From contig CM051458.1 of the NCBI GenBank assembly GCA_028274465.1, forward strand, positions 84,712,085 to 84,776,084: a stretch of DNA of 64,000 nucleotides. The letters run 5' to 3'. Origin of the DNA: Plantago ovata (taxonomy: Eukaryota > Streptophyta > Magnoliopsida > Lamiales > Plantaginaceae). Below are positions 11,500 to 23,867 of this stretch, one piece after another (position 1 is the stretch's first letter; each line of letters begins with the position of its first letter). A program made the position numbers and the translations under genes. The notes under the pieces were generated by a model. It had not been told where the DNA came from. It saw nothing but the letters and a program-made list of their open reading frames with translations, and ran no database searches.

Positions 11500-14301
11500 A
11501 TATGTAATAAAAAAATATATGAAGGATGCAATTCATCATAAAAAAATTCTATGGTGAATAAATACTTATTCAAACCTTTTTTTTAAAAAGTGAATAAAAC
11601 ATTATTTTACCGGCCCACATTGGATTTTACTTTCCGAAAGAACAAACTAAAACTCGACAGAAAGTCGTATCGTAAACATTGAAATATAAATTAGGATAAC
11701 GTCAAAAGAAAGCACACGAAATTCAATTCAACATGAGAGTTGGGCAACGGCGTGAAGAGAGGTTTGTATTGAATCTGTTGACTTTCAAGAAAAGGAGGCA
11801 TTAGGAGTATATTTCTGTAATAGTACTTCAAATTTAAATTATCCATTAAGGTTGTCTTTGCACTTTGTTATTTTATTAGCATAATAATACAGTACTCTCA
11901 CATTAACAGCATGCGAAGATTTTAATAAAAAATCCAACATAATAGTACAAATGTAGAGGAATAGAGAAATACTTTGTGCCCATAAAATAGTAGTACTATG
12001 AGTATTGTTTCTTTCGTACGTTCTACTACTAAGTCTACTATATAGAAGTAGCATATAATATGAGATGATTATAGAGCATGATGGAGCCTACATATTAGCG
12101 GCGCATCATAACTTTTTTGTTTGTTTTACTATGCTTAGTTTCCAAGTTTCGCTAGCAGCTAGCTAACAGGTAGGATGGATTTTTTTATTTATATGAACTG
12201 AACGGACCTTTCCCATATTTTTTATTACAGGCCCGCTGGCCTGATCCAAATGAAAATGGTGTAATAATTATAAATTGTATTTGTATGAAATTTCACCTGA
12301 GGTACTCCTGGATCTTCGTCAGTGGTTGACAAACTAAACGAGGAGGGTGGTCTTATATTAATAATCAGCGGATGGTAATACTTGTATTAGGAGGAGTTTG
12401 TAATGGTTTGGGTTTTGTTTTCTCTTTTTTCTTTTTGGGGTGCAAATCTTGTGTACGATCTTTATTTGTATGTTTTATTTTATAATAATAATTTTTTGTC
12501 GTTTCCAAAAATTAGAAGGATAATAGTACTTTTTTCTTCAGCGAAGTGGGTAAACCCATGCCAACATTTTTAGACATTATTTTAGCCTTTGAATTTTGGT
12601 GCTTTTGGGATTAACCATAAGTCCTGTAAGCACACATTTATATTTAGATATTCTTCAAGTGTTTTTTTGTATGGCATTGTTTGGTATATATGGTGTAAAT
12701 ATAGTCATGTCATTTCGATTCAGTTTTTCATTTTTCATCTTTTTTTCATATGACAAGAACCTAATCTTAACTTCGTATAGCACAAACATTTTATTACAAT
12801 TCATTGCATCTCCCCGTACTGGCATCGTCTTGGCTGCACACAGTGCAAATGTACTGTGAGAGCTAAGTGCATTCGTGGCTACCGAGAACTGATACACTAT
12901 TTGGATTGTAATCACCAATTGAGGATTTATTTAATGTAATTAAGGAGAGAACCTAATGATAAAATTGGCAATTTTAAATTTATTGTATGTGCATTTTGTA
13001 TTTAGGTTTCTCCCTGGTATAGCTTGGAGCCCTACCCTTCACAAAAAAATAAAATTGCATATAGGTTTTTTCTGAACCGACGAATTTAACATAGTACCAC
13101 TTATTTTACCACATTATAATTTCAAAATCTCTCATGTGCTATTCCAACACCCTTACCCATTAGGTTAAATTATAACTCCAAAAAAATTATAGGATAATGA
13201 TTGAATTTGATTTGTTTAAGGTTTTGGAAATTAAGAGATTGTGTTGTAAATTGTTTTTTTTTTTTTTAGGATGTTTTTGTTGTAAAAAGAAAGGGAAAAT
13301 GGTTTTCAGTAGCACGTTTGGACTTTGGAGAGCCGAAGATCCTTGTTCAAATTAACCCCAAAATTATGAGCTAATCAGAAGACCGAAAAGACTTGCGTTA
13401 AATAAGCTCCAACCATGCGAATAATATTCTCGTTTAAATTAAACAGGTAGAGGGTTTGGAGTTTGGACATTGGATGACAGGTTTCCTTCTGGTGGTTTCC
13501 ATTCTATCACTTTCTAATTCTCATCTCAGACTATTACTACCCTCCACTTTGAACACTGGCATCAATGTAGATCACGTGGGATGAATTTGATGTTTTCTTA
13601 TGAAGACTGGGTGAGTTTATACGGGTTGGAGGTCCATGCAAGTTTATAACGGAGGAATTTATCCGTGGGTAGAGTGAGACATTGTATTCAACTAATATGC
13701 ATCATCTTTATAAATGAACGTAGATGTCATCTTATATAGATGAAGTACAAGAGAAATAAAAGAAAAGATACTAATGACTTTTTCGAGGTCGGATTTGACC
13801 TCAAATTAATCATAATTCATTGTGATTTCACTGCGCAAAAAATTATTTTAAAAGTTATATTATAAAATATAATAAAGTAGGGGAAGAAAGTAATCCGTGT
13901 ATCCTAATAAAGTAGATTTCAATTACACCTAAGTGACCGGAGAAAGTAATAAATATTTCAATTTCACCTTCTCCCCCATCACAATCCGTATATCCTTGTT
14001 ATAATATCTCAAACTTGATGGACTAATATGTGAGAGAAGAATCTATGAAGGGATGATACATGTAATTTTACTAATTCAAAATGAAGATGAATACCCCCTC
14101 TCTCTTTCTTCTGAAAAAAACACTATCCAATACATGCCATTGGCAGTCCCAAGTCCCATCCCTTCTCCTTCCCTTTCAGGAGTCACAGAGACAACCAACC
14201 CATATCTCCCTCCCATAAACAATTAATATCCCTCTCACACTTTCCACACAAACTAAACCATTTTATTTATTTATTTATATTATATTTTTCACTCTCTCAG
14301 T
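11500..14301. other. Intergenic and 5' flank of the AHL gene
   Basis: AT-rich DNA without a recognisable gene. The last ~200 bp before the AHL start codon is pyrimidine-rich (CTCTCTCTTTC, CCTTCCCTTTC), typical of a plant promoter and 5' leader. No convincing TATA box at a sensible distance was seen. Confidence 0.5.
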
Positions 14302-15051
14302 ATGAAAAGAGAATTCCCACCAGAAGAGTCATCACATCACCACCACCACCACCTCTCTAACACCATGTTCAACTCCACCAAGCTCAACCACCACCGCCCT
14401 GACAACGACTCCTCCGGCTCCCCCACGCTCCTCCTCACACCGCCACCCGACAGCGGCGCCACAATCGAGCTCCCCCGCCGCCCTCGCGGCCGTCCACCTG
14501 GCTCCAAAAACAAACCTAAACCTCCAGTCATAATCACCGCCTCCGACTCATCCGAGCCTCCAATGTCACCTTACGTCCTCGAGCTCCCTCCCGGAGCTGA
14601 CGTCATCGACTCCATCACTCGATTCTCGCGAAGGCGCAACATAGGCCTCGCGATTCTCAACGGCAACGGCGTCGTCTCGAACGTAACGCTGAAGCAACCT
14701 ACGCCTGGATCTACTGTTACTTTCCACGGCAGGTTTGATCTGCTGTCGATTTCAGCTACTTTGCTGCCGGCTGGATCGCCGGCGAGCGGTGGACATTTCG
14801 CGATTTCGTTGGCTGGACCGCAGGGGCAGGTGGTCGGTGGACTGGTGGTGCCGCCGTTAGTGGCGGCGGGGACAATTTACTTGATAGCGGCGTCGTTTAA
14901 TGGTCCGTCGTTTCATAGGTTGCAGAGTGGGGAGAATGAGGATAATGGCGGCGGTGGTAGTGGTGCTGGTGGAAGTGAGGCGGCGGAGTGTGGTGGTGGT
15001 GGAGGAGGAGAAGGTTTTGGTGGTTATCTGACGGCACCGCCGCCATACTGA
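14302..15051 (+). CDS. AT-hook nuclear-localized (AHL) protein, AHL17/28-like
   Basis: A DNA-binding chromatin protein of the land-plant AHL family, which binds AT-rich minor groove and acts in the nucleus as PPC-domain multimers. It is an intronless 249-aa frame, as in clade-A AHLs. From the N-terminus: a histidine run (residues 12-17), a Ser/Pro-rich stretch, a type-I AT-hook RRPRGRPPGSKNKPKPP (59-75, core RGRP), a PPC/DUF296 domain (about 88-207) with GRFDLLSIS and LAGPQGQVVGG, then a Gly-rich tail ending TAPPPY. The APPPY terminus and GxFDLLS instead of the commoner GRFEILS place it near Arabidopsis AHL17 and AHL28, from memory. The coding region is much richer in GC than its surroundings, as is usual for this family. 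The first ATG is used. Confidence 0.95.
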   Translation: MKREFPPEESSHHHHHHLSNTMFNSTKLNHHRPDNDSSGSPTLLLTPPPDSGATIELPRRPRGRPPGSKNKPKPPVIITASDSSEPPMSPYVLELPPGADVIDSITRFSRRRNIGLAILNGNGVVSNVTLKQPTPGSTVTFHGRFDLLSISATLLPAGSPASGGHFAISLAGPQGQVVGGLVVPPLVAAGTIYLIAASFNGPSFHRLQSGENEDNGGGGSGAGGSEAAECGGGGGGEGFGGYLTAPPPY

Positions 15052-16440
15052 TTTGGTTGGTGTCATTATGTTTTGGGAATTTAATTAATGATGGATTAAG
15101 GATTAATTAGTGGACGGGTGGGTTTAATTAATGGATGGATTAACTTGTCCTTATGGAAATCTTCGTAGGTTAATTTTAGTATTTTTTGGTTTGTTCTGAT
15201 GTAGTAGAGCTCAGGTCAGCTCATTTTGGACAAGGTTAGGGTGACTGGTTCTCATTTTTATTATGGCACAAAATATGATGAATTTCAGAATTTCTTTGTT
15301 TGTTGGATTAATCCTATCTTATGTGTTGTTGTACTCTAATTCATCTCTATCTATCAGAATTGAATTTTGTTCGTGGAATGTTTTTTTTAACTCTGCGTCG
15401 GTGCTGAACTGCTGATGAATATTTAGCCCATTTTGATACGGCTATGTGTTTTTGAATTGTTTACTATGTTTGATCCAGCACTAGTCTGCTTTGAGTGTAA
15501 GCCAAGCACAACCTGAGCACATGCTGTTGCTTGGGAGTATTTTACAATATTGTTCTTATTAGTACATGACCAAGTTTGTTTTTTTGACTAAACAAACATG
15601 AACATGATATTTTAAAATCAAACCTACCCTAGAAACTTTATAAAAAGACTTTATTAAATTGAATTATTAACAAGTAGGTTAGGTTTTAAAAATTGACACT
15701 GATTGATTGTAGTTAACATTAATTCTGGTATGAATATAGGTCTTATTATAAAAAAATTAGAGGTGGACTTTATGTATTTTATTATTACTACTAATATGAT
15801 TCTATTGTGTGCTCCAAATTTGGTTTATTCCTACTTCCATCAGTTCCATGAGGTTCATGGATCATGATAAAGTCTACTATTGGTTAGTAAAGTGTACTTC
15901 GTTATCAGAGTTGATAGAGTAATAGAAAATCTACACCGTACAGAATAAGTCAAAGATTTAAAAATACTACTCCATTTGGTTTATTTTAATCCCTGTTTTG
16001 TAAGTTCACAGAAATTTGGCTGGATAGACCGAGCTACTGTCTGGCGTTCCACTCAGTATCAGGTGTTATGTTTTGGTAACCGATAACTTATCTGTGCTTT
16101 GGCTATGAGTTTTAACTGAGTAACCAAATCAAATGGTTCCACCTTACTAGTCCGACTAACGTCTTTTCATTTAATCCACCGAAGACATTTCACATTTCTG
16201 TATTTATTGTGACAATCAAATAAACTACAGTAATTCTATAATAATGATAACTACCTTAACAAACAAATTCAATCAAATTCTGCATGTTTTTTAAAAAATT
16301 CCTAACATTCACCTCACTCTTACAAGCTGCATCCCTAATCTATTACACTAAACGTACTCCATCTCTCCCATGATTAAAGATACATTATTATTGTTATAAA
16401 TAATTTTTAAGGTAAATTAATTGAAAGAGAATTGAAATGT
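15052..16440. other. 3' flank of AHL and intergenic DNA
   Basis: AT-rich. The first few hundred bases should hold the AHL 3' UTR. No gene or named repeat recognised. Confidence 0.5.
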
Positions 16441-16860
16441 TTTTTTAACACAACCAAAATTCATTGACTAAACACGAGGTACAACTTTCCGATTATCCCG
16501 GCAGTTCACGACTCTAGGATACTTATTACACAAATCAATTTGCAGAAAATCTCCAAACTAACTACGACACGAGTCCAAAATCTGAGTGCTAAGCCGACAA
16601 GGATAGCTAGTGAGTTGTTGATCTTGAATCCTGGAGTTGGAGATGCAAACTAGGTCACACTCCCTAGTTTAGCCAGAACATCAGCGGTGTTAATACATTA
16701 TCTATATACAAACGAAAGCTGCCAATCCTCGTGTTGCACAACTGCTGTCTATTGAAAGCCACCAAAGGACGATGAATCCATGTCGGACACACCTCCCTGT
16801 TAATACAAGAAATCACATATTTAGAATCAGACAGTATTTCAATGTCTTTTGAGTTGTATT
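16441..16860 (-). mobile_element. LINE 3' fragment with RNase H remnant
   Basis: On the minus strand a 66-codon frame (16664-16864) reads EILSDSKYVISCINREV and later FRLYIDNV. This is the DSK and HIxNxxAD region of the RNase H domain at the C-terminus of plant L1-type LINE ORF2. The frame is lost just after it. A T run at 16441-16446 would be the remains of the poly(A) tail. It is 5'-truncated and old. Terminal duplications were not found. Confidence 0.6.
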
Positions 16861-17084
16861 TCACTTATATTAGTTGGTAAATTGAGTGTGAACATTTATC
16901 ACGATAGTCTAGAAAATTAAATTATACGAGGAAATATAAAACAACAAAAAAATAAAAAATCTCTTTAACACAATTTTAAAACTCCTATAAACCAAAATTG
17001 ATATTCACAAATATCAATTTTTCAACTTTTCCCGACTATCAATTTTCATTAGTTATCAAGTGTGTGATAATAAAAACTGTTTGA

Positions 17085-17320
17085 TAAGAATATAATATAC
17101 TGGCTCCTTCTCGGTGAATTATTTACGTTTTTTTTTTTGTTTTTTCGTCACTTTGTTTGACCTCTAATAAATTTTAAATTTTAATAAAAAGATAATTAAT
17201 AAAACTATATAATGAAAGTAGAGATCCTATATTTTTATAAATTAATTTTTCGTTATAATTTAGGAGTAAACGATCGAGTACAGAAAAGTCAAAAAATAAA
17301 AGTAAGGAAATGTTTGAAAC
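17085..17320. repeat. Possible degenerate MITE
   Basis: An AT-rich stretch with TTTGACCTCTAATAAATT on the left and ATTTAGGAGTAAACGATCGA plus AAAAAGTCAAAAAATAAAAG-type words on the right. This resembles the interiors of the Stowaway-like elements elsewhere in the window. Clear terminal inverted repeats are absent, so the assignment is weak. Confidence 0.3.
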
Positions 17321-17633
17321 TGAAGATGAGTAGGAATAGAAAACAGTGAACCAGTCACAACGTTGTTTTTGTACAATACCGTGCTTTGAGTTGAGTTTTG
17401 AGGTGCAAAGTCATGATGATTAGGTAGGTTTCGCCGGGTTGAAGGCTTGAAGCACTAGCAAAAGTAAGCAGCAAGTTGCGATCCAATCCAAAACCACCTT
17501 TACTGCTGCTAAAAAATCAAACGCATGCATTTCCTTTAATTTCTTTCTTTCGTCTTGTGCATACAGACAGACACAGACAGTGTGAAAAACTGAAAATGGA
17601 TGAAGCGGCATTAATACATTAAAGGCCAGGCTG

Positions 17634-17957
17634 GTCAGACATATCACCGAAAGATCGTTGGGAAATTTCAACAATTGCAATTTATACCACTCCTAATAAT
17701 AACTACAGTACCTTACAGCATTAATTAGTTATATATTAATATTAATAGATTTGATGGAAAAAAGAAAGTATGACAGAATTCTACATGCTCCCTCAATCCC
17801 CCTTCAATTTGAACCGTTTAAGTTTTAATGAGAATATAGTAGGAGTATAATATTGAGTTAAATTTTTACATAGGGATAGTCTGCTGTAGTTTGTCAGACA
17901 TATCACCGAAAGTTGGGAAATTTCAACAATTGCAATTTATACCACCCCTAATAATAA
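17634..17957 (+). repeat. Direct duplication of a ~65-bp segment
   Basis: GTCAGACATATCACCGAAAG followed by TTGGGAAATTTCAACAATTG and CAATTTATACCAC occurs at 17634-17702 and again at 17893-17957. The two copies differ by a 4-bp ATCG present only in the first and by scattered substitutions. They are in the same orientation, about 190 bp apart. The second copy ends in a (TAA)n microsatellite (about 17950-17975). Confidence 0.75.
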
Positions 17958-17975
17958 TAATAATAATAATAATAA

Positions 17976-18115
17976 GTCCATTTTATTTTCAACTGAAAAT
18001 TAATTAATTTCAGATCAGATCAGTTCAGTTTAGATTTGTCTAATAGTAGTATTTTGTACTACAAATAAGTTCAGTTCAGTTCATTTCAGATTTTTCAAAC
18101 GAAGACAACAGAGCC
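17976..18115 (+). mobile_element. Tourist-like MITE (PIF/Harbinger type), copy 2
   Basis: About 140 bp flanked by TAA (17973-17975 and 18116-18118). The left end GTCCATTTTATTTTC is a diverged version of GGCTATGTTCTTTTC in the copy at 59405, and the right end GAAGACAACAGAGCC matches well. The middle shares TAGTATTTTGTACTACAAAT and GTTCAGTTCAG repeats with that copy. No coding capacity. Confidence 0.7.
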
Positions 18116-18118
18116 TAA

Positions 18119-18922
18119 CTACTTTTTTTTAATGAAATTTAAATGCATTAATACTAAATAGTACCCTCTCCTTTTTTTTATATAATATGTTTTAATAAAA
18201 TACATACATAATTAAGTAAATGATTGGTTTACATTGTTTTCATATTATTGTCATTGGAAATATCAACCCTACCTAATTTAAACCCTAATTGATTGGACAT
18301 TCACAAAAACATTGTTAAAAAATTATGGCAATTTAATACAAGTTTATAAATAAATAGAAAACTAACTCACAATTATAAAAATGAAATCTAGAACATCTTA
18401 TATTTGTGGAAGAGTAAAAATATTAAAACATCTTATATTAAAAAATTGAGGGGTAGTATTTAGGTTACATGTCTAAGATCATTTTATACCTATAGAGTAG
18501 GTTGTAAATGGTCGGACTTTGACGTGGGATTTACAATTACTACTACTAGAAAATGCAATAGAAAAAGATAAAAAGAACTTTAAAGCGAAGCGATGTAATT
18601 TGCAGTGAGACACGTGGTTGGGTAGGGTTCAATCTGGGCGGGCCACAGAAATAAAATAAAATTCAAAATACCTTACCTGCATGAAAGATCTTGTCCGTCC
18701 GTAGATCTGATGGACGGTCAGATAAAGATAAAGGTGACCCGCATTGAGTCGATGGGATAACTCACTGATCCGATCAGCCAGCCCCCTATTCTCCTTTTTT
18801 CCTCAGACGATTAGTCTGACTTTACGCGATTTTTGAAAAGTTCAATTCACTATTCATTATGCTCTCTCTATCCCATGCGGTGTCTTCTTTAATTTGATTT
18901 AGATATGTAGATAGATTTGATA
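18119..18922. other. Intergenic, no gene recognised
   Basis: AT-rich up to about 18550. Then a short less AT-rich patch (18580-18800) contains CACGTGG and a small repeat of GATCTGATGG and GATCAG words. No open frame of note and no named repeat. Confidence 0.4.
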
Positions 18923-19417
18923 CATGGGTGGAGCCAGCAAATAGGTTTTCTAGTGTATATACACATAAATATTATAGGATAAATATTTTATATAATCAAT
19001 TACAAAAATATAAAATATCAACATTATAGAACTTTAGAGGTAATAGTTTTTTTTAAATCATAAATAATATAAAAGTTAAAGAGCATCCCGTTGAAGAGTG
19101 GTGCGAGGCCAAACTTCGACTGTGTCTTTAGTTACATCAATAAAAATTCAAGTTGGTCAGAGGTCCCAAACTTGCCCACAAATCCTAAGTGGTACATCAA
19201 AATGGGAGGTCATATAATCTAAACTATCTTGATTAGGTACATCGGAGGTAATAGTTAATTTATGATTTTTGTGTATTATTAGAAAGAAAAACATTAAAAT
19301 ATTTTAAAATGATTAGTGCAATCTGAAAAAAAAAAAAAACATACAAAATAAACTACTAAGTAATACTTGTATATAAGTAAATATATTAAGAGCAGCCCCT
19401 AAATAGCTCCGCCACTG
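18923..19417. mobile_element. hAT-like non-autonomous element
   Basis: 495 bp with inverted ends CATGGGTGGAGCCAGC and, on the other strand, CAGTGGCGGAGCTATT. Ends of the type CAGxGGCGGAGC are typical of plant hAT MITEs. The 8 bp on each side are ATTTGATA and AATAGATA, six of eight identical, consistent with a decayed 8-bp target duplication. No transposase coding region; interior AT-rich. Confidence 0.6.
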
Positions 19418-19676
19418 AATAGATACATTAGTTTTGTAATGGACCTGTTACTTAAAAGACGGGATCGTCTTCAACATTATCTCCGACATCCTCTTCAATG
19501 AGTATGCGAGGGATAGACACATGAAACTTATTTGATACGTGTCAATCCTTCATAGGTTCGTTGAAGAGAATATTGGAGAAAATGTTGAAGAAGATCTCAT
19601 GTTGTTACTAATGTATCAAAATATTTTGAGAATTTGGATCGACGTCAAGGTTACACTTTAAACTTTCATAGATCAA

Positions 19677-19934
19677 TACTCTCTCTGTTCCATTATAATT
19701 TAATCACTTTAACTGTTTTGGTCAACACTGTTCGAATTTGACTACAAATTATTCTTAAACTATAATGATAAAATATATAATAAAATTATATTATGAAAGT
19801 TTAAGGTTTATATTTTCATTATATAATTTCGTAAATATTGTATCATTATAGTTTAAAAGTAATTTGTAGTCAAATTCAAAAACTGTTAACTGAAAAAAGT
19901 CAACGAATTAAATTATAATGGGACTGTAAGAGTA
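19677..19934. mobile_element. Stowaway-like MITE, copy B
   Basis: About 258 bp bounded by TA. Left end CTCTCTCTGTTCCATTATAA and right end TTATAATGGGACTGTAAGAG are inverted. Internally GTCAACACTGTTC/GACTACAAATTA on the left is answered by TAATTTGTAGTC and AAAAAGTCAACG on the right, so almost the whole element can form a hairpin. Similar to the copies at 7968 and 24086. Confidence 0.8.
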
Positions 19935-21247
19935 TATGTTCTTTTTTATACACTTTGTCCTTCTCTATTTCAGAATCTTTGATATAGGTTAATCACCATA
20001 GTATTGACTCAAAACAATTACAATTATCTATGAAAATCTTATAAATGAATCTCCGAAAGATGTAATAGTATGATTATCATTTTAATCAACCCCTTAAATC
20101 CCTATGAATTACGGGATATGGTAATTTTATAATTTTTCAAGTAGATACTTTTATTCTTTTCATAAATTTACAAATAAGTTCATTTTTGTTTTCTCATCCT
20201 TTATTTATAGAGCCATGTAATAGATTACAATGTATGTTACTTAAGACATCAAGTTAAACTTCAATAACTATTCGGAGTGTTATTATTATTGCATGTCACG
20301 TAATTGGAATTAGAATTGGGCTCGCCGATAGTATCTATCATCAAGTTGCGACTTTATCTTCTTTTTCTGGGTGAATAGAATTGATTGCAATTTCTTGCTG
20401 GCTTTTTCTGTTTGTCATTTTCTTGCCCTTCTGTCGTCTTTTTAGTGTGGCTTATGAACGGGTTATCATGATGTTTGAATAAGTATTCATCATCATCATC
20501 ATCATCTCTCTGGGTAGCTATTAGCTAAACTCTCCTTTTCCCTATTATTGTCTTCTTATGAGCTGTTCATGCTTCAAATTGGCCCCCCAACCTTATCGAT
20601 TGACTGCAGTTGAATTACTGGAAGAGCCCCACTTTGTTCGAGTTCGCTACCAGACTAATTCAATTAATAAGTTACTGTCCGCAAGGACTAGTTTACTCCT
20701 TCAAAAATAAAAATATCGTATTTTTAGTAGTGAGATCAAAATTGGAAGTCAAGTTATATCATTAAATTTAGTTTAGGTCACGTGATTCGCATGTTATTGA
20801 TTTAACCTGCGAGGAGGTTTAATGTGTGCACCGAGTGATACCGTTGGTGGATTACCAACATTATTTTTGGAAGGAAAAAAAATCCGTTAAGTTATGATGT
20901 AGGACAAATTATCTTAATTTTTCATGACTTAAATAGAGGTTTTATGTTTTACCCCTTTTGTTATGTTTTATGTTTACCTGTTTTTCCGTTTGGGCTATAT
21001 TCAGAAATAAAGCTACTGGGCCAGATCTATAAATCGAAATGGGCTCAATATAGTCCAATCAACTAAGTGATGGGCAACAATCCAGACTATTCACTATCAC
21101 TCTATCACCAAATGAATTTCACAATTTCCTTTCCTTTAAATGTTTAGCGACAAGCATAGCAACAATTGATTATACCAGAATTTGTTTGTATTGTCATATT
21201 TGATACCGGAGAAATTGACCATTTGTTATTATTGATAATTTTTACTA
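19935..21247. other. Intergenic, no gene recognised
   Basis: AT-rich DNA with an (ATC)n microsatellite near 20488-20507. I see no coding or repeat structure beyond that. Confidence 0.45.
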
Positions 21248-21890
21248 CGTTTTTTTTAACCAAAATGAAAAATTTATTTTATTCAAACCATATAAAGCAA
21301 GTCGATCCAACGATCCAGGCACATCAAAGACTACATCAAAGAATACGAAATAATTCTACACAATATCAAAATCAATCTGGGACAATCATCAACCTAGCAC
21401 AATGTTTGCGTAACCTTGTATCGACCCAACAACGATTTATCACATCATTGATGATCTGTTCATCCGGCTTCATGTTTATAGGTTTCTGTTGAAATATAAT
21501 GTTATTCCGCTCGATCCATATAACATATACTGTTTTCGCAAAGGCACATTTTACAATCTGTTGCCGCCAGCCGGATCTGTTCATAAATCAGCATATCCAG
21601 TTCCATATTCCAGCCAACCAGGGTCTTGTTCAAAACAGTCCATAATAATACTTTCTTCCAAATCGCAACGATGTGTAGACATTCAAAGAACAAGTGTTGT
21701 GATACAGCAGCCCCGCAAAAAATACTAGTGTCAACTTGCGGATTCCAATGGCAGATTCTTTCGTTGGTTGCCAAACGACAACTCAGAACAATCCACGCGC
21801 AAAAATGGACACGGAGTTTTTCTTTGTTGTTGAATCAAAACTTTTCCATTTTACCTCCTCTTTGGCGCCTCTAATTTCATCATAGAGTGT
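21248..21890 (-). mobile_element. 5'-truncated LINE fragment (zf-RVT region)
   Basis: A T run at about 21250-21258 is the poly(A) tail on the minus strand. Upstream on that strand, frames read ICHWNPQVDTSIFCGAAVSQ with HLFFEC, then VIWIERNNIIFQQKP. This is the C-x2-C...H-x-x-x-x-C zinc-binding motif and IWxERNxxxF of the C-terminus of plant L1 reverse transcriptases. The coding region is split over frames. The 5' boundary near 21890 is approximate. Confidence 0.7.
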
Positions 21891-22049
21891 CGTTATGCGG
21901 AAAGTATCATATACCATGTTGTTATCACTAGTTTTCAACTTTTCATCACATTGTTTTTTAATTATGATGACTTACTATTGCCTGTAGTGTTTTGAGTTAT
22001 TAATACAATAATAACGGTACACCCCGTTAAGCAAAGTCCTCGACTAAAT

Positions 22050-22850
22050 ATATACTTGCAGGGTCGGTTTAAGGATATTAAGCCATGTGAAAAAAATTCA
22101 GAAAAGGCCCCGACTAACATATTTTTATAGATCATTCTACATTTGTGACTTAATTATTGTGGTCTCGTAAATTAGTCATATACCCAAATTTAAAGATAGA
22201 AATCTATTTCGATCTCAAACTGAATTATAAACTTGAGTACAATGATCAGTAAAATCTCACATATACCAATTAAATTTTATATTCTATAATATAAGAGATC
22301 ATTCTTAGATCTTTGACTTGTGATTCCTATAATTTAGTCATTTACTAAACATGTAGAAAGCGTTTGGCTTTATTTTCATTTTGGGTGGTTGCGGTAATTG
22401 AGCTCATTAAGCCAGCCCTCACCACTGTTCATACCAAAAATGTTTTTAGGCCGACGGCCAACCCTCACCCCTGTTCCCTCTCTTCTTTTTGTCCAGCGCC
22501 TTTTGGCCATGTCCATTCCGATTCCGGCTCCGATTTGAATTTGGAGATTGTTGTTGGACTCCTCCTTCCATCATCATTGTTTTGGTAGGTGCCGATTCAA
22601 AAATCAACGACAATTTCTTTTTTTGCCGAATCGATTTTATGGCGATTACACTACCCTATATATCCTATTAAACTCTCCAAAATAAAACAAAACACAATTC
22701 TTCTCTCACTTCCATAAATAAAGTTTTATATTCAACTTCTCAAACACTCCCCCAAAAAAAAAAAGAAAATCTTCCCAAAACAAAGTGAAACACTCACATA
22801 GAGGTCTCACACCATATATATACACTGACTAAAATAATATCACTTCCACT
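22050..22850. other. Intergenic with possible repeat fragment
   Basis: CAGGGTCGGTTTAAGGATAT at 22061 resembles the end of hAT-like plant MITEs, but no partner end was found. Between 22390 and 22660 the DNA is less AT-rich; GCCAGCCCTCACCACTGTTC and GCCAACCCTCACCCCTGTTC form a short direct repeat (22411 and 22457). No gene recognised. Confidence 0.3.
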
Positions 22851-23084
22851 AATTAAGTCTTATGTTTTGTACATATAACCAAAATAAATAAATAAGGTTT
22901 TTGAGAATTAATATATACTTAGGTTTTATTTTTTTATTTAGATTGAACGTTTTCGTAGAAATTTTATATAATGTGTGTCGTTTGTTTTTAATGATAGGAC
23001 CGATAATAAAACTAAAATTCATTAAAAAAGAAAGCAAATAAGTAATAAAAAAGCTAGAAACGTAAAACTTTATTTTTGGTCCGC

Positions 23085-23590
23085 ATGGGGATTGCAGATG
23101 CAAATTGCGTGCTATGTGATGGACAAGAGAGTGTACAACATTTGTTCTTTTCCTGATGTTCTGCGTGCTGCTTGGAGTAGATTATTATGCTGGAAGAAAA
23201 TTAATCATGTGCCAGGGAATTGGGAACAAGAGATGAACTGGATAGTGAGCAAACCCAAGGGAAGTCGCTGCAAGCTCAACTGCTGAAGTTGACGTTTACA
23301 GAGGCTATTTATGCTTTGTGGAAGGCTAGGAATTCGAAGTTTTTTGGCCAGGCACCCTTCAACATGCATATTGTCGAAGAAATCAAATATGTTGTCAAAA
23401 CTCGTATTGGAGATGAAAAATTGCTTAGCTATTGTTATAGGCTTATAGCTTAGACTGAAAATATAAGCAATTGTATAGTCGAATTGTGCTCCATTAGTGA
23501 ACGTCTGGATCTAAGGATCGCTGTATTGGTTTGATTGTTTTGAAATAAAATTAAATAATTTTGGTTAAAAAAAAAAAAAAAAAAAAAAAA
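23085..23590 (+). mobile_element. 5'-truncated LINE fragment with poly(A)
   Basis: Plus-strand frames read GIADANCVLCDGQESVQH with LFF, then FTEAIYALWKARNSKFFGQ and a stop. This is the zf-RVT and ALWxxRN end of a plant L1 ORF2. About 110 bp of 3' UTR and a long A run (about 23567-23590) follow. The coding part carries breaks. It is a different subfamily from the copies at 21248 and 61616, judged by its 3' UTR. Confidence 0.75.
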
Positions 23591-23763
23591 CTGGAGAAGT
23601 GCAAATCTTCTATCAGTTTCTTTTTCTTTCTAATTTTATTTTAATGAAGATAGAGCATTCTTATACTCGTAAAGTGAAAGTTTATTCGAATAAACGTCCA
23701 CAAGAAATAATTGTAGGTGTACAATCAGAAAAGTCCCCATACCGAGCAAAGAATCCAAAACCA

Positions 23764-23867
23764 CAACAATGTCGCGTGGAGAGACCAACTAGGCGCAGCC
23801 CACCACTCAACGAGTCAACAATGTCGCATGGAGAAACCAACAGGGCGCAACCCACCACTCACTTAGT
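23764..23867 (+). repeat. 52-bp tandem duplication
   Basis: Two adjacent units, each beginning CAACAATGTCGC and ending CCCACCACTCA plus a few bases (23764-23815 and 23816-23867), with several substitutions between them. Non-coding as far as I can tell. Confidence 0.8.

Noticed and set aside
14337-15066. Minus-strand frames opposite the AHL gene
   Set aside because: Products of a GC-rich coding region read backwards (Arg/Gly/Thr runs).
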